Assembly: GCA_002049455.2 (NCBI GenBank)
Contig: KV918842.1
Span: forward strand, 62,001-126,000
Reading direction: 5' to 3'
Source of the DNA: Porphyra umbilicalis
Lineage: Eukaryota > Rhodophyta > Bangiophyceae > Bangiales > Bangiaceae
Length of the DNA stretch: 64,000 nt
Below, piece after piece: positions 12,601-22,021 of the stretch; the stretch's first letter is position 1; the number at the start of each line of letters is the position of its first letter. The notes under the pieces were generated by a model. It was not told the origin of the DNA. It was given only the letters and a program-made list of their open reading frames with translations, and searched no databases. The translations under genes and the position numbers were made by a program.

Positions 12601-15600
12601 CGGGAGCCGCGACTAACGGCCGCTGCATAGGAGCGGGTGAAGCTCGAAGATCGGGGCGCCGCCGCGCCCGCATCGCCGTCACTCGCACCGTCGGCGCCTG
12701 CAGCCGACACTTCACCACTGCGACGCACGGCATCCAAATCGAGCTCGACAGGCGGCAGGGACGTGCCGAGGCCATCGGCGCTGCCAAACGCGGCACCGCC
12801 GCCATCGTCCATGTCATCCTCAATCTCGTCGTCCTCGTCGTCCTCGTCCATGGCGTCTTCGTCCAGGCCCAGCTCCCGCCGCAGCCGGCTATTGTCCTCG
12901 TCATCCTCCTCCATCTCAAACATGCCACGCTCCTCCCCGCCATCGTCCTCGTCCGGCCCGCCCGACTCGTCGGCGCCCTCATCGTCCACGTCGTCCTCAC
13001 TCCCCTCTCCATCATCGATGGCATTGCCGAGCCCGTGGTCCTCGAGAACCTCCTCGTCGTCGTCAACCTCATCGTCGGGATCCTCCTCATCGTGATCCAC
13101 GTCGCCAACGTCGTCACCGGCAAGTCCGGGCGCATCGTCTTGCGGCCCGCCGCCTGCTCCAGCAGGGCGCACGCGCCGCCACAAAAATTCTTGTACGGAA
13201 CTCATGGTCGCCAGCGGCTCGATGAGCACCACGTGGTGCGAGTAATCCCGCAAGGATGTGGACGACGCCGCGCGGCGGAGGCGGAGCTTGAACGGCTGCG
13301 TCAGCTGGCGCAGGCTGTTGCCGACCGCGCTTGACGCCGAGATGGCTCCGCCAGAGCTACTGCCGCCGCCGCCCGTGCCGCTGTCGTGCACCAGCAGCGG
13401 TAGAGTGTCTTCCGCTGCCAGCACGCCCAGCGTACCCGACACAAGCGCCGTGAAGGAGCTGCCACCCGCGCGGCCGAGCGCCGACACCATCGCAACCGTT
13501 CGGCGAGCACGTCCAGTGGGCAAAGACTGGCATTCCAGAAAGTCGACTAGCGCCGGCACCAAGCCACTGCGCGACAGCTCAAATGTCGTGATTCCATCCG
13601 AGGACGACAGCAGCCCGGCCAGACGCACCATAGGCCCGACACCCTCGTCGTTCTCTTCAAGACCAGTCAGCTGCTCGCGCAAACCAGACAGCGCCGTCAG
13701 CACCGAAAACTCGAGCCCGTCCTCCTCCGCTGCTTGGATCAACGCGGTAGCAGCAGCGGCAGCCTTGCCCTTTTGGGACTTCGCAGCTTTACCGCGCCCA
13801 GCCTTGGGCGACGGAAAGTACGTGTCGAGCACGGACTGAGCCGTCTCGGACAGCGACGGGCCGCTGCTGCCAGGGATGGGGCCGTACGAGGAGGCCGCAA
13901 TGGACGAACGATAGGAGAGGGGCATCCCGCGCATGGATGCGTCCCGATCCATGAGACGGCCGGAAATGCCGCTCGGCGGCGGCAACTTGGACGACCCGAC
14001 GCCGGTCGTAGCGGTGGCCAGGCGGCGGAGCTCGTGGATCACCCCCTCTCGCACAAATGGGGTCTTCATGGCGGGTACCTTGGACAGCGACGACCGAGCC
14101 AGCGACAGGCCCGTGCTGACCTCGGACGGTAGGCTGCCGTCCCGCAGCAGCAGCGCGACGAATGGTCCCAGCTGGGCCGTTGGCGTCACCAACGCGCCGC
14201 CCGACGGCGCAGGACTCGGAGAAGACCCCGTTGCGTCTGGCACGCCGAGCGCGAGAGACCGCAGCAGCGACGGGGAAGCCAGCTGGACAAACTTGTCGAG
14301 CGTCGACAAGGTCAGTCGTCGCGCGTTGGAGGACGAGGAGGCAACAAAAAACTGCATGAGGCATTCAAAAAGCGCCGTGCCGAGCGGCACTAGCAACTCC
14401 TCATCGGCTTCCAGCGCAGCGCGGCGCTCCGCCATCACAGTTGACGCCGCCGACGGCGCCGCGGCGGCGCCCCCCGACGGATCTCCCGGGCCGTACATCA
14501 TGGACGAGGGTAGGGAGCCGCTGCTGCGGCGACGACGCATCGCGCGGAGCGACGACACAAGCGCCCCGGCGCCATCACCAGGCAGGGAGCCAGATGCGGG
14601 GCCAGGACCACCAGGCCCAGCAGCCGCCGCCGCCCCTGCCGCTGCAGCCGACGTTGACGCAGATCCCGCCGCTCCCGCCGCCGAAGCCGACGAACGTCCC
14701 GACCCACCATCAGCGCCGCTGTTGCTGGCAACAGCAGCTGATCGTGTCGCCGCCCCACGCGAGCGTGCGGCGGCCAGCTCTACCGTGGCGCTCCGTGCCA
14801 AGACGTCCCAGTCGACGGCATCAGACGAGCCTTCTGCCTGCCTCGGGCCACCCGACGCGGGGGATGACATGGACGCTGCCGCCACCGCCGCCGACGCTGC
14901 CGCTGCCGCTGCTGACGCTGCCGCCGCGGCGCGGCTCGCCGCCAAACTCGGCAGCGCGGTCGTAGTCGTCGACGCCGCCGACGGCTGCGGATCAGGCAGT
15001 AGGGCGTCGGCTAACGCCAGCGCCTCGAGTGCAAACGGGGACCCGGCGTCGTTGAGGATCGACGAGATCGTTGTCGGCAGGTGGACCATCCCCAGCAGCG
15101 CCGCCGACAAGGACGCGCTGCCGCGGGCGGTCGTCGCCAGCAGCCGCAGCGCGGCAGAGTAGGCGGCGGGGCCCAGACGTGGCGGCGGAACGGCAGTCAC
15201 AAGCGCGGCAGTCCGCTGGAGGAGCTCTCGGTCCTCCCCTGCGAGCGTCTCGAGACGGGACGGCTCGCGCCGGAACGCGTCGGCCAAGCGTGCCAGCCCA
15301 TGCATGGATGACTCGCGAATGCGTGAGTCCGGCGAGTCCAGGAGCGCCATCAGGTTTGGGCGCGCCGCCACGATCATGTCAAAAGCGTCCGAAGGCGGGG
15401 AGCGGCACAGGTTGGCGGCCGTCGCTGCCGCCGACCGCTGGACACCCGTGGAAAAAAAGTCGATGAAGGACAAGACGGCTGCAAAGCCGCCCGCCCGCAC
15501 AATCGGCTGCGGGTGGTCTGCCGACAGCTTCTCCAGGGCGGCGAGCGACTGCTCCGCAAGGTCCATGTACTCAATGGCGATCAACGAGCCACACAGCGGC

Positions 15601-16895
15601 GCAGCGGCCCCCGCCGCTGCAATCGCCGACGCCGACGACGGGAGGGCGTCCATCATGTGAGTCAACGCGCGGGCGGCCAGGAGCATCACCTCGGGCGACG
15701 CGCCCTGCGCCATGAGCGACACCAGGGGCGAGGCAAACGCGTCGATGGAAAATGAGGCCATGGAATCCTCCGAGCCGACCGAGAGAAGCTCGCACAGCTG
15801 CGACAAGGCGCTCATCAGCGATGACTCGTCTTGCGGCTGTCGGATGGCCGACAGCACCTGCCGCAGGCGGGACGCTGCCGACCCAGCAGCGGGGAAGAGG
15901 TCGTCCAGCCCCGCACCAAGGCGCCGCAGCAGGCCTTGCAGCGTCGACGAGTTGGGGTCGAGCCCGTCGGGCAGGTTGGCAAACGCCCCGTGCGGTGGCA
16001 CGCCGCTGCCATCGCCACCCGTCCCGCTGCCATCGTCAGGGGCGCCACTCCCCGAGCCCCCAGGAGCGCCCGCAGAGGCCCCGTTGAGATCGCTGTCCCC
16101 GGCGCCGCCGCCACTGCCGCCACCGTCCGTCCCCCGGTCTTGGTCACCCGAGGTGCTCATGGCGCCTCGGCCAGAGGAGCGCGAGGCCCCCCCCGACTCA
16201 GTCCCGGCCTTGGCTGCCGCGGCCGCTGCAGCGACGCGGCTCTTGCGAAGCGCAGCAAGGGCACTGTTGCGAGCGGCCGCTCGGCTGCGAGCGGCGGCCG
16301 CGACCCAGGCAGCACCTGCCGCAACACGGGCCGATAGGTCGTCGGCCGAGGCGGTTGACCCCGCAGGGCCCGCCGCACCAACAGAGGTCTTGTTGAGGCC
16401 ACTGGCTGATCCAGCAGTCGCCTTGGAGGAGCCGGCCGCCCCTGGCAATACCTTGGAGGAGCCACCCGTCGCCCCTGTGGTGGTGCTCTTGCCGCCACTT
16501 GATGCCCCCGCAACAGCAGCACTGGAAGAGCGGGTCCTCTTGGCAGCAGGAGGCTCTGCGTCAGCGACACCTGACGCGGCCGCCGCCCCTCGCTTGTGCC
16601 CCGCCCGCGTACGGCTGGTGGGCGTGGCCCGAGTCGTCCGCGAAGCCGTTTCCGGGGAGGGTGATGCAGCTGTGGCGGTCCTTGGTGAAGTCCCACCGCG
16701 TCTTGCCGACCGACGCGGGGGAGCCACCGGACCCGGCGTCGTTGCGGCGTTGGAAGCAAGACCAGCGGAGGAGGAGGCGGCAGCGGCGGAGGAAGAAGCG
16801 GCCGCGGCGCCGGTCGTCGAACGCGTGCGCCTTGACGACGGTGGGCGGTCCGAGTTGTTGCTTCCAACCCCGCGCCGTCGGCCACGCTTGTCCAT
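9675..16895 (-). CDS. HECT E3 ubiquitin ligase, UPL3/TRIP12 type
   Basis: Intronless, 2406 aa from the first ATG (16895; MDKRGRRRG). Order: a Ser/Ala/Arg-rich disordered N-terminus (1-300); armadillo-like helices (about 305-700, starting near LPDGLDPNSSTLQGLLRRL and containing LCELLSVGSEDSMASF) as in UPL3/UPL4 and TRIP12; long Ala/Ser-rich linkers; a very acidic Asp/Glu segment (about 1260-1370); and a HECT domain from about 1880 (VLEVEYFDEVGTGLGPTLEF) to the end. The catalytic Cys is residue 2373 in TVSTCSSYLKLPQY, encoded at 9777-9779, and the C-terminus is complete. The HECT N-lobe carries two low-complexity inserts, one Gly/Lys/Arg-rich and one Ala/Asp/Pro-rich. It transfers ubiquitin to substrates and is probably nuclear. 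It is divergent with the next gene. Confidence 0.95.
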   Translation of the reverse strand: MDKRGRRRGVGSNNSDRPPSSRRTRSTTGAAAASSSAAAASSSAGLASNAATTPGPVAPPRRSARRGGTSPRTATAASPSPETASRTTRATPTSRTRAGHKRGAAAASGVADAEPPAAKRTRSSSAAVAGASSGGKSTTTGATGGSSKVLPGAAGSSKATAGSASGLNKTSVGAAGPAGSTASADDLSARVAAGAAWVAAAARSRAAARNSALAALRKSRVAAAAAAAKAGTESGGASRSSGRGAMSTSGDQDRGTDGGGSGGGAGDSDLNGASAGAPGGSGSGAPDDGSGTGGDGSGVPPHGAFANLPDGLDPNSSTLQGLLRRLGAGLDDLFPAAGSAASRLRQVLSAIRQPQDESSLMSALSQLCELLSVGSEDSMASFSIDAFASPLVSLMAQGASPEVMLLAARALTHMMDALPSSASAIAAAGAAAPLCGSLIAIEYMDLAEQSLAALEKLSADHPQPIVRAGGFAAVLSFIDFFSTGVQRSAAATAANLCRSPPSDAFDMIVAARPNLMALLDSPDSRIRESSMHGLARLADAFRREPSRLETLAGEDRELLQRTAALVTAVPPPRLGPAAYSAALRLLATTARGSASLSAALLGMVHLPTTISSILNDAGSPFALEALALADALLPDPQPSAASTTTTALPSLAASRAAAAASAAAAAASAAVAAASMSSPASGGPRQAEGSSDAVDWDVLARSATVELAAARSRGAATRSAAVASNSGADGGSGRSSASAAGAAGSASTSAAAAGAAAAAGPGGPGPASGSLPGDGAGALVSSLRAMRRRRSSGSLPSSMMYGPGDPSGGAAAAPSAASTVMAERRAALEADEELLVPLGTALFECLMQFFVASSSSNARRLTLSTLDKFVQLASPSLLRSLALGVPDATGSSPSPAPSGGALVTPTAQLGPFVALLLRDGSLPSEVSTGLSLARSSLSKVPAMKTPFVREGVIHELRRLATATTGVGSSKLPPPSGISGRLMDRDASMRGMPLSYRSSIAASSYGPIPGSSGPSLSETAQSVLDTYFPSPKAGRGKAAKSQKGKAAAAATALIQAAEEDGLEFSVLTALSGLREQLTGLEENDEGVGPMVRLAGLLSSSDGITTFELSRSGLVPALVDFLECQSLPTGRARRTVAMVSALGRAGGSSFTALVSGTLGVLAAEDTLPLLVHDSGTGGGGSSSGGAISASSAVGNSLRQLTQPFKLRLRRAASSTSLRDYSHHVVLIEPLATMSSVQEFLWRRVRPAGAGGGPQDDAPGLAGDDVGDVDHDEEDPDDEVDDDEEVLEDHGLGNAIDDGEGSEDDVDDEGADESGGPDEDDGGEERGMFEMEEDDEDNSRLRRELGLDEDAMDEDDEDDEIEDDMDDGGGAAFGSADGLGTSLPPVELDLDAVRRSGEVSAAGADGASDGDAGAAAPRSSSFTRSYAAAVSRGSRGRRSGFDPTAASRDVDGRAMDSGAGAPLRLQFNLNGVDIPHDSSILQAVLRSSNSLVGGGTGNSGRRLWDNIHTLEYSAAVAAPSAAATAGMSSPAKRAAAASAGLSGSGSGDNFGERPEGRGARLTRSQKKQRGEEPAAGPSGFGRGGGSAAAVAADASTDTAEDKGSTTAPQSGRDAATDAEVGSGNPPVAEPTAGNEARSTPPPRNTTVVAGQPLYLDFEVPEQAVSAGLPASTAAAVKLLLYLHWVDANLRAKQNGPTTLAAPGISTLLSAAGPSPVGAVSDDAGCEIFMGTLVDAGAAVGEVRAVAAAVAASSKTRVVPLLPPASTPESYASARLDAKLMRQLSDPLALCGETIPTWCHVLARDSPFVLSFESRRELFYSTALGVTRALHRLQTRADSQSASGTGSSGGHSFRGSISEARIGRIQRQKVRIRRTRLLESAVKVMQLYSSHKTVLEVEYFDEVGTGLGPTLEFYTLASRELQRSSYKLWRSEHSEVALNKPAGGSSDAKPPPSGGRVPGKGKGKRRSGGVGGGGGGRRGAPGRSPAHPGITVLPAGGDGSDTAPDATCPVADEASPFVVPTGQGLFPSPMSPTTTGLEQRRCLELFRFGGRLVGKALSDGRLLDLRLSPVFCALLRTEAAAMVAARERAAAKNVKRALSGSPAAAAPGAAGSALSDADGISVDGVDTATDAPAADVPAVSDQLPPDATPEVPPAGDAPPDAVLALPLQQALDPLGLKTLALVDAQLAKSMQQVVDMLGSGDGDTIQSLCLSFTVPGNDDLELVDAGVTVEVTAANALQYVCSVVRYVLVTGVQRQVQSFLGGYSEVLDVASLLLFEPTEMELLMCGPSFEPWDREFLVRATRCDHGFSHESEAVGYLLRFLSELGGEDQRRFLLFATGSPALPVGGLLGLHPRLTVVKRTADGGRSADECLPTVSTCSSYLKLPQYSSYEILKERMQYAMLEGQGSFLLS

Positions 16896-17331
16896 CCGCG
16901 CACAAAGCCGCGCACACCCCCACCGCAACGTGGCCGATTACCCTTGCACACCAGCGGTCGGCGAGGAAGAGACCCAGGCGGCGTGTGCCGCGGGGCGAGC
17001 TTCGCTGGCACCCCGTCTGTCCGCAACGGCGCAGGGGCTGCGCCTGAAATGCACCCGGGAGGGACAAAACAAACACAGTAAAGGTAGCACCCATCCGGGC
17101 ACAGTGACGCGGTGGTGACGCATGTAGAAAAAAAGAATATCTCGGAACTTTCGCTGCAATTGTCACCTCCGTTTTCCATACTTGTTTCTCTGCGAGGCCT
17201 CCTTCCAACGCCCTGCGCCCCGCCGGATCACTTTGGCCCTTCGCCCTGCTTCCGCCCAGTTGCAGACCACCTGCCGACGTCGCCCTGCACCTCCCACGTA
17301 GGCCGCAGTCTACGCCCATCAGCCAGCCAAG
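16896..17331. promoter_or_regulatory. Shared divergent upstream region, HECT ligase / plastid membrane protein
   Basis: 436 bp between two ATGs pointing away from each other. It includes an A-rich patch (gtagaaaaaaagaatatctc, near 17125). I see no certain box; the layout suggests a bidirectional promoter. Confidence 0.4.
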
Positions 17332-17964
17332 ATGAGTTCCTCCACCTGTTTTGTTGCCGCTCCCGGCAGCGTGCCGTGCGGCGGCCTGCAGCGCGGGGCG
17401 TTGGGCCCGCCCGCCGAGTGGCGCGACTCTGGTCTCGCGCTGCGCACGTCCCTGCTACCGGCGGTGTCTTCGTCGCGGCTGCCTCGGCCAGCGTGGCTGC
17501 ATGACAGCGGTGTGGTGGTTATGGCTGTTGGCAAGAAGGGGCGGGGCGGCGCCGCCGGCGGCAGCAGGAAAAAAAATAGGCCCGCCGCTCGTGGCGCGGC
17601 CGCGGCGGCTACCCCCAAAGCGGCGGCGGCGGCGGCGCCCCCGGCGCCCAAGACGGAAAAGACGACCATTGCAGACTACAACCCCGGGGTGCCGCGCACG
17701 GCTGAAGACATTGCGGCGGCGTACACCAAGAAGATGGCGGAGAAGCCCAAGGAGACGCGGACGTGGCTGGAGCGCATCTACTTCATCTCTCCGTTTGCGT
17801 CGCAGACTGGGGAGCGGCCACCGTGGTATCTCAACCCAAACATTACGTTTGTGCTCGTCTTCATCGTGGTCGGCGTGGCGTTTTACGCTGTCGTCGCATC
17901 TGGCGGGGTGCACCAGGGCTACGTGAACGGCGCGCCCCCGGACGTCAACCCCTTTACCAAGTAG
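17332..17964 (+). CDS. Plastid-type single-span membrane protein, unknown
   Basis: 210 aa, intronless. The N-terminal 60-65 residues look like a plastid transit peptide and end near VVVMAVGKKG. A Lys/Arg/Ala/Pro-rich stretch follows, then a conserved-looking segment (ADYNPGVPRTAEDIAAAYTKK, trimmed) and an aromatic stretch (LERIYFISPFASQTGERPPW). One membrane helix lies at about 171-193 (FVLVFIVVGVAFYAVVA), and a short tail ends GAPPDVNPFTK. I first considered Sec61 beta but the sequence does not match. The topology would suit a thylakoid or envelope small subunit or assembly factor; I do not recognise the family. Confidence 0.75.
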   Translation: MSSSTCFVAAPGSVPCGGLQRGALGPPAEWRDSGLALRTSLLPAVSSSRLPRPAWLHDSGVVVMAVGKKGRGGAAGGSRKKNRPAARGAAAAATPKAAAAAAPPAPKTEKTTIADYNPGVPRTAEDIAAAYTKKMAEKPKETRTWLERIYFISPFASQTGERPPWYLNPNITFVLVFIVVGVAFYAVVASGGVHQGYVNGAPPDVNPFTK

Positions 17965-18718
17965 TTTCTTTTGAGTTCGTATCTTTTTGACTTTCCTTGG
18001 GAGCAGTGTGCGGGGTCTTGTTTTCTTGCTTGTTTGCGTCCACCGCGTGAATGGGGTACTGCTCAACCTGGGCAGTGGTGCGTCATGTAAATGAGCGGTA
18101 TGCCCCTCTTACCAGCGTGTGTACATACCTGACGGCAGTACATCGGGAACGTCAGACGAAGGAAAAGTTGCACTCTGTCGGCAGCGGCCCGGTACTTCGT
18201 ATCCACTGGTGACTCCAGCGTGTAGTCAGTCACAGGCTGCGCGCGCGACTCGATTGCAGTTTACCTCATTGTAGGCACAAAGTGTGCTATGAAGAACGCT
18301 GACCTTGACACATGTCGTACGCGCTGTGCAAGCACAAACTCAGGAAGCACATATCCTGACTGCGATGCACACGCCGTTGCGAGTTGAACCACGGCAACCA
18401 GAGTGCGCTGTGCTGCGTCGCTCGTGCGATGCACCCAGGCCAGGCACGGCCACCTTCATGGCCAAACACTACCCTCCGCCCCCAAGTACTTCAGCGCCTT
18501 GCCGAGGCCAATGGCACCGTCTACCACATAATGAATCGATAGTCGGCAGGGCACATGGATTCACGTGAGTGCGATTGAGTGGGCACGACATTTGTTTGAC
18601 CACGAAGGAGCACCTAGTTTATAGCCCACCGGACGTCGACAAACAGAACGTAAGAAGAAAGGGGTAAATGAGAGACAATTTTCATCAAGCGAGAAGGGAA
18701 TTCAAGATACACAGGTGC
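17965..18718. other. Intergenic, convergent 3' ends
   Basis: 754 bp between the plastid membrane protein (+) and the desaturase (-). Nothing recognised. Confidence 0.5.
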
Positions 18719-20268
18719 CTACTCCAACTTCTCCTTAAGCGTTGCAATGCGGAAGTGTTCGAGCAAGTTCCGCGCCGCCTTGGAGTGCCGGTACACCTCG
18801 CCGTTGAAGGCCAGCGTCGCGTCGCGGCCAACCCAAAACTGCAGGATCTTGCGGCCGCCGGGATGCTTGTCCATGAAGTCGTCGACCTTGTGGACAAAGC
18901 CGTTCACCGCCACCAGCGCTTCGCCGGCGTCGTGGCGGGCGCGCATCTCGTCCCACGTCATCTCGGGCAGCCCCTCCTCCGGCACACCCCAGTCAACGTG
19001 CTTCTTGCGCTCGTCCAGGTTCGCCTGAATGACCTGGATCTTTGCCTTCTCAATCTCATTCTCCGGGAAGGAAATGAGCTTGCTGCACAGACCAAAGATG
19101 GACAGGAAGCGGATAGTCCACTTGGTCGGGTCGTAGTGGTACCACCGGAAGCCGTTGCGGTAGTCGTGCGGGAACTCGTGGTGGGCGTTGTGATAGCCCT
19201 CGCCAAACGTCACCAGAGCCGTAATGACGCTGTCGTAGCTCGTGTGCTCCTTCGAGTAGGTCTGCTCACCGATCGCGTGCGCCAACGAGTTGACGCAGAA
19301 GGTCGCCTGGTGCACAAAGAACATGCGGCCAAAGCCGGCGTACACGAGCGAGCCCCAGAAGTCACCCCAGCCCAGGGTGCCGATGGCCACGGGCAGTACG
19401 AACCCAAAGAACAGCGCAATGGGCAGGTAGTACTTGTGCTGCAGCATGATCAGCTTGTTCTTGTTCAGGTCCGTGATGTCCACGCGGCCGACCTGGCGCG
19501 TGTCCTGCTTCAGGACCATCCACCCCACGTGGGCGTACATGAAGCCCTTGTCAATGCGATAAGGATCTGTCGGGGATAACACCAAAGCGCAATCCACGGG
19601 AAGTCATGAGAGCCAGAAGCAGCGAGAGACAGACTGATTGGCCGGATGACTGTCAGTACCTCAGTCGACATAGAGGCAGAGGAACCTGAAGGTTCACGGC
19701 ATCACCAGCACAAGCAACATGGCCACCTCAGAGGGATAAGAAAGCAGAGCACAGTGGCCGAGTCGCCGCCGCAAGACAACGAGGACAGCAATGACATACC
19801 GCCCTTGGTGTCGACGTAGCGGTGGTGGGCGCGGTGATTGCGGCACCACCAACGGGCAGAGCCCTCAAAGGCCGCGGCGCCCCATGCGAGAAGCACCAGC
19901 TCTACCGGTAGCGACGCCGCGTAGGAGGTATGGCTCCACAGACGGTGGTAGCCGCCCGTGATACCGAGGCCAGTCAGGATGTACTGGACAAGGAACAGAT
20001 AAAAGGTGGGCTTGCGCAGAGGCACAAACGCGCAGCCGACGCAGAAGGCAATCGCGGGGAAAAAGATGATGGTGGTCGACAACCAGTTGATGCGCTGCAC
20101 CAAGGGGAGCTCGCTCAGGTCCTTCTCCGTCATGTACTTCGAGCGCTTGCTCTTGTTGTAGACGAGGCCCTTTGCGGCGTCGAACTCCGTCTCGGCGTCC
20201 AAGGCCGCCAGGGCAGCGGCGGGCGCCTCAGACGCCGACGGCATCGTGCGGTCGCCACCGGAACCCAT
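18719..20268 (-). CDS. Delta-9 acyl-CoA desaturase with C-terminal cytochrome b5 domain
   Basis: Introduces the first double bond into saturated acyl-CoA at the ER. Exons 20268-19800 and 19566-18719; the 233-bp intron (19567-19799) is GT-AG in phase 1. The product is 438 aa. The three His boxes are present: GGYHRLWSH, RNHRAHHRYVDTK and EGYHNAHHEFPHDYRNG. Hydrophobic pairs lie between them. The last 90 residues form a cytochrome b5 domain with the haem motif DKHPGGRKI. This fused layout is the Ole1 type known from fungi and some algae, so the enzyme carries its own electron donor. No transit peptide. The junction restores the expected DPYR after the second His box. Confidence 0.95.
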
Positions 20269-21075
20269 AGTGGGGCACCGCGGCCGGCGCGGACGTGGGG
20301 AGGGGGAACGGGCGCGAGCGCGGTGGGATGGCCAACCGAGCGACGAGGGGAGGACCGTGCACGTCCGGGCGAGGCGGTGTGGACGCACCAGGAACAGTCC
20401 GTCACGCGCACGGGCGGGACAGGCGTGGCCGTCCGCGAAGAGGCGGCCTTATCAATGGTGGCGGGCCCGATGATAAAAGAAGCGGCGGGAGCGCCACGCG
20501 GGACGATGGAGCCGGTGGACCGTGTGCCGCCAGTCCATCGACGACGGGGCGTCTGCGGATTGAGAGGGTGTGGGGGGCAATCCGACGCGTTTGAGGAGCG
20601 TCAGCGACAACCCAGACCGCGTCCTCGAGGGTCCTGGAGGCCACCCTGGGGGGTCCGTGCCAGACAGCGTCTTCCAGAGCGTTTATGTCCGGCGGCCAAT
20701 GGCATGCTCGTAAAAGACATTGTGGCGCGGAGGTGAGCTGCATTGACGGCTGCTAGCCGCCCATTTGTCCGGCTGACGGTAGTAGGGCTCTCTCGTCCAC
20801 ACATAACGACGTGGTCGCGAGCAGGGGAGTGGAATGGGACGGCCCGTGGAAAGCACGCTGTGGCCGCGATCCGGATTAAAAGTCACACTGGGCAATCGAT
20901 TGACCCGATGTGGAACCGATCGATCCTCTCGATCGATAGCGGTTTCAGCGGCCCTCGGTGACAAACATGCGTACTTGTATCCAATAAAATCCAGAGGGTA
21001 CCATTTTGTCCAAGTGCTGGCAGATGAAATTGCTCGGCATCGCATGTGGTGGGACATGGCCCGTGCGAGAGATGC

Positions 21076-21096
21076 GCGCCCTTCCCCGATCTCCCC
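21076..21096 (+). promoter_or_regulatory. Conserved upstream block 1 of Rieske gene 1
   Basis: GCGCCCTTCCCCG followed by ATCTCCCC, about 280 bp upstream of the ATG. It recurs, with a 2-bp CG insertion, upstream of the second Rieske gene (30377-30399, opposite strand), while the surrounding sequence differs. Candidate transcription-factor site. Confidence 0.5.
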
Positions 21097-21167
21097 TCGT
21101 CGCGCAGTGGCGGTCCTGGGAGGGGGCCAGAGCCGCCGCCCCGCGAAGGAGCATCCATCCGCTCAGT

Positions 21168-21190
21168 GGCCTGGAAGCCACATAATCCGC
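21168..21190 (+). promoter_or_regulatory. Conserved upstream block 2 of Rieske gene 1
   Basis: A 23-bp perfect match between the two Rieske upstream regions, beginning GGCCTGGAAGCCACATAAT, about 185 bp before the ATG. It contains the inverted repeat TGGAAGCCA. The second copy lies at 30304-30326 on the other strand. Confidence 0.55.
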
Positions 21191-21375
21191 CAGTTCCCTT
21201 CTTGGCACCGCCCGCCCCACCGGCGCGACTTGGCGCTCCTTGACGTCGACCGCCCCGCCTCACCCACCCATCCCCGCCAGGCCCAACGATTCGCCTTCTT
21301 CCTGCCCCCCTCTCACATCGTTTCCCCCCTCTCACATCGTTCCCCCCCTACTTGTTTTCCCTCCCCAACCGCACC

Positions 21376-21972
21376 ATGGTGGCTTTTGTTGCGTGCTCGG
21401 GCGCGGTGCTGTCCTCCCGGCCGACGGGCGCGTCGGCGGTGATGACGCGGCGGAGCTCGGCGTTTGGGTCGGCGGTCGCGGCGCCCGCGTCGCAGGCGGC
21501 GCGCCTGTCGCATGCGCCGATGCGCATGGAGACGGACGCGTGGGTGCAGCTGCTGCCGACGTCGGACATTGAGCCTGGGGAGCTCAAGCCCGTCTACACG
21601 ACCGGCCAGAACATCCTGTTGTCGTGCGACTATGACGGGCAGGTGTACGCGTCGAGCAACATTTGCCCGCATCTGGGGACGCCCCTGACGGACGGGGAGG
21701 TTGGCGACGGCGTGCTGACGTGCGCGCAGCACAAGAGCAGCTGGGACCTCAAGACTGGGGAGCTGTCGGGGACGTGGTGCCCCTTCCCGCCGGTTTTGGG
21801 GCCGCTGCTGGGTAAGCTGCAGCCACCGTCGAACTTGGCGGTGTTCCCGGTGCGGGAGAACTCGGGGTACATTGAGGCGCTGCTGGACGTGGACGCAGCC
21901 AAGGCGTTTGAGTCCAACTACTGGTTTGGGCTGCTTGACTCCAAGGGCAAGGCGACGGGCGACTACTACTAA
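21376..21972 (+). CDS. Rieske [2Fe-2S] protein, PSB33-like, copy 1
   Basis: 198 aa, intronless. The N-terminal 45 residues look like a plastid transit peptide. The Rieske fold carries both ligand pairs, CPHLGTPL and CAQHKSSWD, so a cluster should bind. The segment after it (GTWCPFPPVLGPLLGKLQPP) resembles plant PSB33, a thylakoid-associated Rieske-like protein of photosystem II, which from memory lacks the ligands; this protein keeps them. The C-terminus ends KATGDYY. From residue 18 on it is identical to copy 2 at 29556-30152; the first 17 residues differ at a few positions. The ATG at 21376 is chosen because both copies start there. Confidence 0.88.
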   Translation: MVAFVACSGAVLSSRPTGASAVMTRRSSAFGSAVAAPASQAARLSHAPMRMETDAWVQLLPTSDIEPGELKPVYTTGQNILLSCDYDGQVYASSNICPHLGTPLTDGEVGDGVLTCAQHKSSWDLKTGELSGTWCPFPPVLGPLLGKLQPPSNLAVFPVRENSGYIEALLDVDAAKAFESNYWFGLLDSKGKATGDYY

Positions 21973-22021
21973 GCGGCTGCGGTCCCTGCGGGGCTGAGGT
22001 TGCTTGCACCAGTGATGTGGG
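21376..22021. repeat. Left arm of inverted duplication (Rieske gene plus start of 3'UTR)
   Basis: Matches 29507-30152 in reverse orientation. Near identity runs from about codon 18 to about 50 bp beyond the stop codon, then fades into G-rich sequence. Confidence 0.85.

Larger units (their letters stand above)
20269..21375. promoter_or_regulatory. Divergent upstream region, desaturase / Rieske gene 1
   Basis: About 1.1 kb between two divergent genes. The half near the Rieske gene holds two blocks shared with the second Rieske copy (listed separately). The rest shows nothing I can name. Confidence 0.4.

Noticed and set aside
17332-17964. Sec61 beta subunit
   Set aside because: Only the single C-terminal helix and basic N-terminus fit. 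The leader looks like a transit peptide and the conserved Sec61 beta residues before the helix are absent.
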